Positions 1 to 4,805 of a DNA stretch of 5,238 bases are shown piece after piece. The stretch is from Taibaiella sp. (lineage in GTDB: Bacteria; Bacteroidota; Bacteroidia; Chitinophagales; Chitinophagaceae), in NCBI GenBank assembly GCA_019454705.1, contig JACFNS010000186.1, positions 1-5,238 of the forward strand. The letters are read 5' to 3'. Both the position numbers and the translations under genes were made by a program. Every line of letters begins with the position of its first letter. Position 1 is the first letter of the stretch. The notes beneath the pieces are model-generated. The model was given only the letters and a program-made list of their open reading frames with translations, ran no database searches and was not told the origin of the DNA.

Positions 1-1
1 G

Positions 2-445
2 AACATCAGCAGAAAAGAAAGCGGGGAAAGGGATGTTGAACTATCCGGGAGCAGGAAGGATAAACTGCTGGCACTGGTGAATGACGCCCGCGCCAGGGGC
101 TGCAGGTGTGGAGGGAAATACTATAAGCCTGTACCTCCGCTGACATGGAACAACCGACTGGAGCGTGCCGCGCAAAAGCATAGCCGCTATATGCGCAGAA
201 GAAACGTATTGAGTCATGCCGGGCAGGGCGGCTCTGATGCAGGCAGAAGGATAAGTGCAGAGGGATATGACTGGATATCGTACGGTGAGAATGTAGCTGC
301 GGGGTATGGCAGCGATGAAGCCACTATAAAGGGCTGGCTGAAGAGCAAGGGGCATTGCAAAAACATCATGAGCCCTAAGTTTAAAGAAATGGGTATGGCA
401 TCGAGCGGGCAGTTTTACACACAGGTGTTTGGTGCGAGGCGGTGA
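2..445 (+). CDS. CAP (SCP/PR-1-like) domain protein, 5' partial
   Basis: This frame is open to the left edge, so the gene starts outside the window. The GTG at 77 is an internal valine in LLALVNDARARGC, the usual opening helix of bacterial CAP domains. The visible 147 residues begin with a charged, linker-like stretch (about 1-20), followed by an almost complete CAP domain: PPLTWN (45-50), AAQKHS (56-61), LSHAG (70-74), SYGENVAAGY (93-102), GWLKSKGHCKNIM (111-123) and TQVFG (140-144). His60, Glu96 and His118 match conserved cavity residues. Cys36 and Cys119 match the pair that usually forms a disulfide, and Cys34 is an extra cysteine. Bacterial CAP proteins are normally exported; the signal or lipoprotein peptide would lie in the missing part. 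Their biochemical role is mostly unknown. The family call is firm, the function is not. Confidence 0.93.
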   Translation, partial: NISRKESGERDVELSGSRKDKLLALVNDARARGCRCGGKYYKPVPPLTWNNRLERAAQKHSRYMRRRNVLSHAGQGGSDAGRRISAEGYDWISYGENVAAGYGSDEATIKGWLKSKGHCKNIMSPKFKEMGMASSGQFYTQVFGARR

Positions 446-462
446 GGACCTTTCCTCTTTTT
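444..462 (+). terminator. Short intrinsic terminator overlapping the CAP stop codon
   Basis: GAGGA (444-448) pairs with TCCTC (453-457) around the loop CCTT, followed at once by five T (458-462). The 5' arm starts inside the TGA stop codon at 443-445. The layout is that of an intrinsic terminator, but a 5-bp stem is short, so efficiency is uncertain. It would insulate the CAP gene from the convergent DUF2147 gene. Confidence 0.4.
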
Positions 463-493
463 AGTTCGGTCCGGCGCGAGTAAGACCCCTAAA

Positions 494-508
494 TCCCCGA
501 AACGGGGA
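494..508. repeat. Perfect hairpin between convergent genes
   Basis: TCCCCG (494-499) and CGGGGA (503-508) form a perfect 6-bp stem with an AAA loop, midway between the convergent CAP and DUF2147 genes. A further ACCCC run (485-489) lies just upstream. There is no T-tract on the + side and only TTTA on the - side, so it is a weak terminator candidate. It could equally be an interspersed C/G-rich palindrome of the kind seen between genes in Bacteroidota genomes; that resemblance is from memory and not checked. A second small imperfect hairpin (516-528, AGTGT/GCACT with one G-T pair) sits just before the DUF2147 stop. Confidence 0.4.
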
Positions 509-530
509 CTTGTATAGTGTCAAGCACTTA

Positions 531-959
531 TTATTCCTGCACACGGGTCCAAACGGCAGTGCGACCTATCCATGAGAAACCGACATAACCACGTACATCG
601 AGCTTATCGCCTTTGTGCGTTATGATGCAGGAATATGTCTTACCATTTTTAGGGTCGTAGATGGTGCCGTCTTCGTATTCATGTTTACCGCTTTTTTCGA
701 AACCTTTCAATACTACCAGCCCCAGCAAGGGCTCGTTTCTCTTGTCCTTATCAGGGTTCTTCTCGTCGGTGCGGGTTTTGCCATCTTTCACAGGTTCTTT
801 CAGCCAATCTATCTTACCATAGAACTTATCGCTTTTCGCTTTGTAGATTTTTATTTTTGCGGTCTTTTCTTCGTTGTACCATAAACCCTCTATGGGGTCT
901 TGCGCGAAACCGGCTACATGTAGCAGCAGTGCCGTTACCAACATCATATACCTGGCCAT
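531..959 (-). CDS. Secreted DUF2147 family protein
   Basis: This 142-aa protein has the normal length for DUF2147. Residues 1-19 form a signal peptide with a hydrophobic core and likely cleavage at GFA|QD, so the mature protein should be exported to the periplasm or beyond. The mature part is one DUF2147 domain with the family signatures in order: GLW (25-27), IKIYK (36-40), FYGKIDWLKEP (46-56), NPD (68-70), LLGLVVLKGF (78-87), GTIYDPKNGKTY (98-109) and LDVRGYVGFSWIGRT...WTR (120-139). These small beta-rich proteins are common in Bacteroidota and Proteobacteria; no biochemical activity is established. ATG at 959 gives a proper signal peptide, while the internal ATGs at residues 5 and 6 would shorten it. 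The upstream side faces the repeat-containing gap 960-1141, and I see no convincing promoter there. Family call firm, role unknown. Confidence 0.93.
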   Translation of the reverse strand: MARYMMLVTALLLHVAGFAQDPIEGLWYNEEKTAKIKIYKAKSDKFYGKIDWLKEPVKDGKTRTDEKNPDKDKRNEPLLGLVVLKGFEKSGKHEYEDGTIYDPKNGKTYSCIITHKGDKLDVRGYVGFSWIGRTAVWTRVQE

Positions 960-1015
960 AAGCAGTCAATTTTACTATATACAAATTACGGAGAAAAAAG
1001 GTTGTGTGGTTTATT

Positions 1016-1060
1016 GGCGTTACAAACGCCGCACCATTTCATCCTCGTTGCAAACGAGGA
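1016..1060. repeat. Two-hairpin palindromic repeat, copy 1
   Basis: Hairpin A is GGCGTT-ACA-AACGCC (1016-1030). After an 11-base linker (1031-1041) comes hairpin B, TCCTCGTT-GCA-AACGAGGA (1042-1060). Both stems share the core CGTTRCAAACG with a 3-base loop. The similarity to copy 3 extends outside the stems: TTATT just before hairpin A and CGA just after hairpin B. It lies in the 182-base divergent gap between the DUF2147 and 433-aa genes. No T-tract follows either stem, so it does not look like an ordinary terminator. The best guess is an interspersed REP-like element. Confidence 0.85.
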
Positions 1061-1141
1061 CGAGTTTGGGTAGGGGAAAGGGCAGGAAACATTGATGTAT
1101 ATAAATCGTATATTTAATACTAATGTGACAAGCTAAAGACG

Positions 1142-2443
1142 GTGACCACCAAGCATATAACAATATTGCTCATTACAACAATGCTATTGGCAAGCGTTAG
1201 CATTCAGCATGCTTATGCCAACAAAATTGATTCACTAAAAACCCGGGCAGATGTATTAAAGTTTCTTGAAGACAATTTTACCGAACATGGGATATTATCA
1301 ACACACCGGTGTATTGGCATTTCATCCACAAAAAGGATGTATATCTATTACTCCATACCCGACACAATATTCGCAGAAGACCCGATTACAAGGGAACTCC
1401 ATGCTAAAACAGTACCCAAAGACACCAGCCATTTCAAGAACAAGGATATACTTAGGTTTCCATTACACCTGCCACTTGAAAATATCATGTATGCATTGAA
1501 TGAAAAAGACTGGCAGATTCACAAGGCAGATATTGACGGGAATGGATATACAGACATGGTCATCAATTTTGACTCAGCCGGTGTAATAGTGGTAATGGAT
1601 ACAGTAAAGGGGTATGAAGCCCATATACTGAATGACAGCTATGATTTTACTTCTTATACATTTATGGGTTTCCTGCCATTGCCTGATGGCTCTAAAGCCC
1701 TGATATTACGGCATAACCCGTGTACACTAGAGAACCAAACGGCCGCCAAGAAGATTATAACCTATATAACAGATACCAATGCAGACAAGCCCTTAAGAGA
1801 TACGCTATATAAAGTAATAACAGTTATTGATTCAATATACCTATGGCGTTCAGACACACCATATTACAGTCACAGGTGGGTAAATAGTGACACTGTCGGC
1901 ATGAAACGGTATAGCATGATGGATACGGTTGTGTTCAAATTCAACGGGTTTGCGAAATACAATCCACACGCTAATGCTGCTACCATTTCTAAAATCGGTT
2001 ATTATTTCTATGCTGATTATGAGGAACGTGCCGAAATACAAAGTGATGGACAATGCTTTCTGCATTATCCTGATTATGACACAACATTTTACGCACAACT
2101 GGATGATGTAAAGCTGGATGAATTGTGGAACTTTGCCGCCTACCTGGTTGTACCATCAGGCAAATACCAAGAATGTGGTTCTTTTAGCGGGTTCAGTCGC
2201 GGGGCGTTCATTATTCATTTTAGCGATGGAACTAAGAGGGAACTCGTTTTTGGCACAAAGACTCCACCTATGGGATTGGGATATTTAGGCCTCAAGTTAT
2301 CTGAAATGAGCTACGGACTTGATTGGCAACCTGCCGGAAAATGTAGCGGGCCCGATTGTCCTTGTCCTAAACTTGATACATCGAAATGGAAATATACTAT
2401 CGATTGTGAGTGCAGGTCGATTGATATGGTGGAGTGTTATTGA
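1142..2443 (+). CDS. Unrecognised exported 433-aa protein with a Cys-rich tail
   Basis: I do not recognise this protein as a whole. Residues 1-26 look like a signal peptide (K4, hydrophobic 6-19, likely cleavage AYA|N), so it should leave the cytoplasm. GTG at 1142 is the only usable start: a TAA lies 21 bases upstream in frame, and the next ATG (residue 14) would cut the signal peptide. DIDGNGYTDMVI (130-141) resembles the Asp-rich calcium loop of FG-GAP/VCBS-type repeats, seen once only. Residues about 284-390 look like a separate domain (YADYEERAEIQSDG, then YLVVPSGKY and FIIHFSDGTKREL), loosely recalling DUF6438-like Bacteroidota proteins; this is a weak resemblance. The tail (401-433) holds six cysteines (401, 406, 408, 422, 424, 432). 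The gene stands alone, is bracketed by the two-hairpin repeats and is visibly more A+T-rich than its neighbours, which hints at acquisition. Confidence 0.8.
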   Translation: MTTKHITILLITTMLLASVSIQHAYANKIDSLKTRADVLKFLEDNFTEHGILSTHRCIGISSTKRMYIYYSIPDTIFAEDPITRELHAKTVPKDTSHFKNKDILRFPLHLPLENIMYALNEKDWQIHKADIDGNGYTDMVINFDSAGVIVVMDTVKGYEAHILNDSYDFTSYTFMGFLPLPDGSKALILRHNPCTLENQTAAKKIITYITDTNADKPLRDTLYKVITVIDSIYLWRSDTPYYSHRWVNSDTVGMKRYSMMDTVVFKFNGFAKYNPHANAATISKIGYYFYADYEERAEIQSDGQCFLHYPDYDTTFYAQLDDVKLDELWNFAAYLVVPSGKYQECGSFSGFSRGAFIIHFSDGTKRELVFGTKTPPMGLGYLGLKLSEMSYGLDWQPAGKCSGPDCPCPKLDTSKWKYTIDCECRSIDMVECY

Positions 2444-2470
2444 TTTCGCTGAATTATGAATAGCTACCCT

Positions 2471-2515
2471 GGCGTTGCAAACGCCTGACCAGTACATCCT
2501 CGTTGCAAACGACGA
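2471..2515. repeat. Two-hairpin palindromic repeat, copy 2 (degenerate)
   Basis: Hairpin A is GGCGTT-GCA-AACGCC (2471-2485). The linker is 11 bases (2486-2496). Hairpin B is TCCTCGTT (2497-2504), loop GCA, then AACGACGA (2508-2515). Base 2513 is C where the other copies have G, leaving one C-C mismatch in the 8-bp stem. Copy 2 lies 27 bases after the stop of the 433-aa gene and could protect the 3' end of that mRNA, but no T-tract follows. Confidence 0.82.
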
Positions 2516-2530
2516 CGAGGTGAGTTTATT

Positions 2531-2577
2531 GGCGTTACAAACGCCGCACCCGGCCGTCCTCGTTGCAAACGAGGACG
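2531..2577. repeat. Two-hairpin palindromic repeat, copy 3
   Basis: Hairpin A is GGCGTT-ACA-AACGCC (2531-2545), starting exactly 60 bases after hairpin A of copy 2. Hairpin B has the longest stem of the set: CGTCCTCGTT (2555-2564), loop GCA, AACGAGGACG (2568-2577), 10 perfect pairs. As in copy 1, TTATT precedes hairpin A and GCACC follows it. The similarity to copy 1 is higher than to the adjacent copy 2, so copies 2 and 3 are not a simple recent tandem duplication. Confidence 0.85.
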
Positions 2578-2580
2578 AAT

Positions 2581-2703
2581 CTATGGCGTCAAATAATAAA
2601 TTTTATTACCGCCTTTATTAAGCGTATCTTTAAGTGCGTTTTGAGCGCTTCCTTCCTTCAGTTCTCTTCTACTTTCGGCCGGATTTACAATTAAAATAGA
2701 ATT
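2581..2703 (-). pseudogene. Possible relic of a - strand gene next to repeat copy 3
   Basis: Read on the - strand, this stretch is open for about 40 codons to a TAG at 2581-2583. It encodes a plausible hydrophilic, helix-like tail (NPAESRRELKEGSAQNALKD, then TLNKGG and KIYYLTP). I see no start codon in the stretch, and further upstream the frame only runs as a shadow through the 75-aa gene on the other strand. It may be the surviving 3' end of a lost gene, or chance. The same 120 bases also hold a small imperfect hairpin (2632-2650, AAGTGC/GCGCTT) and would have to carry the promoter of the 75-aa gene, for which I see no clear motif. Confidence 0.15.
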
Positions 2704-2931
2704 ATGGATAATATTGAGAATGAAATCAACTACTATAAGGCTAACCGCCTGGAGTTTATACAACAATATGAAGGTAAGTACCTGGCAATAAAAGGCATGG
2801 AAGTAATAGGTGTGTACGGCTCGGCTACAGAGGCAGTGGAAGAAACAGGAAAGCTGTATTCCAGGGATTCTTACATTATAGAACATCCCCTGGACCTGTC
2901 TATAAGACGCACATATATCAAGAAGAAATAA
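2704..2931 (+). CDS. Small DUF5678-like hypothetical protein
   Basis: This is a 75-aa cytoplasmic protein with no signal peptide or membrane segment. Residues about 9-63 resemble the short DUF5678-type pattern: a helix ending in FIQQYEGKYLAIKGMEVIGV (18-37), then SATEAVEETGKLY (41-53), then a strand SYIIEHP (56-62). Such small alpha/beta proteins are widespread but have no known function; the family call is by motif resemblance only. The C-terminus is strongly basic (RRTYIKKK). ATG at 2704 is the natural start and gives a helical N-terminus. The gene stands alone downstream of the repeat array and converges with the DUF1801 gene, leaving only 19 bases between stops and no clear terminator. 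Coding is supported by regular codon use and the protein-like pattern; the opposite-strand reading of this stretch is much less convincing. Confidence 0.75.
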   Translation: MDNIENEINYYKANRLEFIQQYEGKYLAIKGMEVIGVYGSATEAVEETGKLYSRDSYIIEHPLDLSIRRTYIKKK

Positions 2932-2950
2932 GGTTCGTACAGAAGTCTGA

Positions 2951-3376
2951 TTACTTTCCTTTCACAGAAGTCTTAATCATCCCTTCCAGCACTTTTATAT
3001 CTACATCTGCCAGTTTGTTGATGTAGAGACAACCGACTCCTGTTTTGTGTTTGCCGAGTTTTTCAAGTGCATCGCCATGCTTCTTGATATCCATAGTAAG
3101 GTACAATGAAATGTTGGCCTTGCGTGGAGAGAAGCCTATGCGCAGCCAATCTACCTCTCTACCTGTCTTAGGGCTTTTATACCTTACATTACCAAAACCT
3201 ATGATGGAACTACCCCACAGGGCAGGCTCCTCACCTGTTGCCTTGCGCATCATCTCCAATATGGTAAAACTGTCCTTGCGCTTCTGTTCATCCGGTACGG
3301 CATTAATAAATTCGTCTACACTCGCAGCGGTAGGTTTTGTTTTTATCTCAGCCAGTTTGCCTTTCTTCTCAGCCAT
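2951..3376 (-). CDS. DUF1801 (YdhG-like) domain protein
   Basis: This 141-aa, probably cytoplasmic protein has the usual length for the family. After a basic N-terminus (1-14) the DUF1801 domain runs from about 17 to 137: SVDEFINAVPDEQKRKDS (19-36), a helix ILEMMRKATGEEPALWGSSI (39-58), GFGNVRY (60-66), WLRIGFSPRKANISLYL (77-93), and LGKHKTGVGCLYINKLADVD (107-126) near the end. All are hallmark segments. The fold is known to be small alpha/beta, and the molecular function is unknown. ATG at 3376 is chosen because it lies just before the domain with a typical short lead. The gene follows the GIN-domain gene by 25 bases on the same strand, so the two may share a transcript. A 10-base direct repeat (ACAGAAGTCT) at 2939-2948 and 2964-2973 straddles its 3' end. 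Confidence 0.92.
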   Translation of the reverse strand: MAEKKGKLAEIKTKPTAASVDEFINAVPDEQKRKDSFTILEMMRKATGEEPALWGSSIIGFGNVRYKSPKTGREVDWLRIGFSPRKANISLYLTMDIKKHGDALEKLGKHKTGVGCLYINKLADVDIKVLEGMIKTSVKGK

Positions 3377-3401
3377 AAGGAAATGTATTAAATACTAACT
3401 G

Positions 3402-3953
3402 TTAGTTTTTATCTATCAGTTCGCCCGCGCCTGTAATGTCTGATGTGATCTGCGGATGGCCCCGGTAGTCTATTTCGCCCGCACCGGTAATGTCGGCATC
3501 CAGCTTTTCTGTTACAAACAGGCTCATTTCGCCTGCACCTGATACACGTGCGGCTACGTCTTTTGTTTCGACGGCTTCCGCCCTTATCTCACCTGCACCC
3601 GTTACTTTATATTTAGCCTTACCAATAGTCCCCCTGTTAATTTGCAATTCAGACGCGCCGGATAGTTTTACATCCAGGTTGTCTACATGCAATTCGTCAA
3701 TATCTATTTCAGATGCGCCGAGTACTTCTAATTTGAAATCAGCCCCCTTGATATCGCCGGTAGTGCGCACATCAGCAGCGCCTTGTAGTTCAAGGGCGGA
3801 AAGAGATGGCACCTGTACGATAATATTGATATCGGAATTGTTGAAGATTAACCCTTCGTTGTATATACGCAGGGTATTGCCTGTCACTTCTGTCTTAATA
3901 TGCTCCATCAGGTTGCTCTGTGCTTTCACCTCTACAGCATGGGGCTTACCCAC
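3402..3953 (-). CDS. GIN-domain (DUF2807) protein, broken at the N-terminus
   Basis: The surviving 183 codons encode a DUF2807 'head GIN' domain, a right-handed beta-helix found in putative surface or periplasmic proteins of Bacteroidota. The opening GKPHAVEVKAQSNLMEHI (2-19) is a normal internal segment of the family. Seven G-A-x-(E/D)-hydrophobic turns follow at residues 58, 79, 99, 119, 139, 157 and 175, one per 18-21 residues, as in stacked rungs. Homologs normally carry a signal peptide and about 25-30 residues of a first beta segment before this point. Here the only in-frame start is GTG at 3953, six bases after an in-frame TAG (3957-3959), so this frame has no export signal. A good signal peptide does lie immediately upstream (4002-3949) but in another frame. 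The likely explanation is a deletion, which makes this a probable pseudogene; a GTG-started cytoplasmic protein is possible but makes little sense for the fold. Confidence 0.75.
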   Translation of the reverse strand: MGKPHAVEVKAQSNLMEHIKTEVTGNTLRIYNEGLIFNNSDINIIVQVPSLSALELQGAADVRTTGDIKGADFKLEVLGASEIDIDELHVDNLDVKLSGASELQINRGTIGKAKYKVTGAGEIRAEAVETKDVAARVSGAGEMSLFVTEKLDADITGAGEIDYRGHPQITSDITGAGELIDKN

Positions 3954-4002
3954 TAGCTAACAGGGCACAAAATGCAACCGCATGTACCAGTGTATTTTTC
4001 AT
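3946..4002 (-). other. Orphaned signal peptide of the GIN-domain gene
   Basis: ATG at 4002 opens MKNTLVHAVAFCALLASG, a typical signal peptide with a basic residue, a hydrophobic core and small residues at the end, and stops at TAA 3946-3948. It overlaps the start of the GIN-domain frame. The two frames differ by one base, so losing one base or adding two would rejoin them. Even rejoined, the usual first beta segment of the family would be missing, so the original event was probably a deletion of 3n+2 bases rather than a single slip. It lies 18 bases after the stop of the CxxC membrane-protein gene. Confidence 0.65.
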
Positions 4003-4020
4003 GATTATATATTTAGCAGA

Positions 4021-4239
4021 TTAAGCTTTAGGCTTCTTATTATGTTTCCACCATACAAAGCCGATGGTGCCCATAATGCCGAGCGGCAAAGCAGCCAGGT
4101 AGAGTATGCCCGAATTCAGCCCTTTAGCACTTTTATCATCCAACTCGTTAGCCGTTTTGGTACAAAGGGAGCAGCCCTGCGCATATACAGCAGGCGCGGC
4201 ACAAGTCAACATCAGCACTATCAGTAATTTCCTCCACAT
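4021..4239 (-). CDS. Small CxxC membrane protein of the oxidase-assembly operon
   Basis: The 72-aa protein has an N-terminal signal peptide or first membrane segment (about 5-19, likely cleavage VYA|QG), then a CxxC motif (QGCSLCTKTA, Cys23 and Cys26) just outside the membrane. A short polar stretch follows, then LNSGILYLAALPLGIMGTIG (41-60) and FVWW form a membrane helix ending in a lysine-rich tail (HNKKPKA). The predicted form is a small protein with the cysteine pair on the periplasmic face. Similar short proteins occur next to SCO and DUF420 genes in Bacteroidota, but I know of no tested function. The gene starts 23 bases after the DUF420 stop and is very probably co-transcribed with it. 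The cysteine pair beside a copper chaperone gene suggests metal or redox handling for cytochrome c oxidase; that is inference. Cys13 lies in the hydrophobic core and is not a lipobox cysteine (Thr precedes it). Confidence 0.85.
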   Translation of the reverse strand: MWRKLLIVLMLTCAAPAVYAQGCSLCTKTANELDDKSAKGLNSGILYLAALPLGIMGTIGFVWWKHNKKPKA

Positions 4240-4262
4240 AGTACAAATTTAAGGGATTTATA

Positions 4263-4802
4263 CTAATAATAGGGTGATATCATGAGGTAAACCAGCACAC
4301 CCGTAACACTGACATACAGCCAAAGCGGCCATGTATAGCGGGCCAGCTTCTTATGCTTGTCGTACTCGCCGGTGAGGGAACGGTAGGCGGTAAACAGTAT
4401 GAATGGCAGTATAATAGCCGCCAGTATGATATGTGTAATAAGTATGAAATAGTAGAAATAACGGATGGGCCCCTCGCCTCCATATACTGTATCGCCAGCG
4501 AGCAGGTGGTGGGCTATATACGATACCAGGAAGAGCACGGACAGGACTATCGCGGTGAGCATCAGCTTTTTGTGCAGCAGGTAGTTTTTACCTTTTACAG
4601 CTATCAACGCCCATATCAATAATAAGGAGACAGCAGAATTGATAACCGCATTGATGAGTGCGAAAATATGTATATCAAAGCCGAGGTCCACCTCCAGCTT
4701 TACCCTTGACAAGACCGCTACTGCGGCAAACACCACGAAAGAAACCGTGAATATCAGCAGCCTTGCCTGCTTATCATTCTTCTTAAATAATGGAGTGAGC
4801 AT
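4263..4802 (-). CDS. DUF420 membrane protein (CtaM/YozB-like)
   Basis: This 179-aa protein has five predicted membrane helices (about 15-31, 45-68, 79-98, 117-139 and 156-176), the normal DUF420 layout and length. Conserved family histidines are visible: His45 (DIHIFALINA), His77 (LLHKKLM), His98-His99 (SYIAHHLLAG), His124 (LITHIILA) and His150 (DKHKKLARYTWPLWLY). In Staphylococcus the DUF420 protein CtaM is required for activity of the heme-copper menaquinol oxidase, so a role in assembling or maturing a terminal oxidase is likely here too; the histidines could bind heme or metal, which is unproven. The start codon lies only 3 bases after the SCO stop, which indicates translational coupling in one operon. 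ATG at 4802 is the first start after that stop and leads into a basic cytoplasmic N-terminus. I leave the gene symbol empty because orthology to ctaM is not shown. Confidence 0.92.
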   Translation of the reverse strand: MLTPLFKKNDKQARLLIFTVSFVVFAAVAVLSRVKLEVDLGFDIHIFALINAVINSAVSLLLIWALIAVKGKNYLLHKKLMLTAIVLSVLFLVSYIAHHLLAGDTVYGGEGPIRYFYYFILITHIILAAIILPFILFTAYRSLTGEYDKHKKLARYTWPLWLYVSVTGVLVYLMISPYY

Positions 4803-4805
4803 GGT

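Noticed and set aside
41..355. Open frame of 104 codons on the - strand
   Set aside because: It lies wholly opposite the well-supported CAP domain and has no protein-like features.
1016..1060. Integron attC site
   Set aside because: AAC and GTT lie between the two hairpins, but the inner distance is too short, the two stems are separate palindromes, and there is no integrase or cassette layout.
1016..1060. Rho-independent terminator
   Set aside because: Neither stem is followed by a T-tract on either strand, and the same element occurs at positions unrelated to gene ends.
1109..1116. -7-like box TATATTTA before the 433-aa gene
   Set aside because: The last base differs from TAnnTTTG, and the nearest upstream TTG (1092-1094) is too close to serve as a -33 element.
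1850..2111. Small open frames on both strands inside the 433-aa gene
   Set aside because: They sit inside a long coding frame with a signal peptide and show no domain signal of their own.
2471..2577. CRISPR array from regularly spaced palindromic repeats
   Set aside because: There are only two copies at this site. The repeated unit is nearly the whole 60-base period, there are no unique spacers of constant size, and there are no cas genes.
3490..3960. Open frame of 156 codons on the + strand
   Set aside because: It is the mirror of the repetitive GIN-domain gene; its Ser/Pro/Ala-rich reading is an artefact of the repeats.
4244..4251. Bacteroidota -7 promoter box TAAATTTG before the CxxC gene (- strand)
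   Set aside because: The box matches TAnnTTTG, but it ends only 4 bases before the ATG and has no -33 TTTG at a suitable distance. The tight operon spacing also makes an internal promoter unnecessary.
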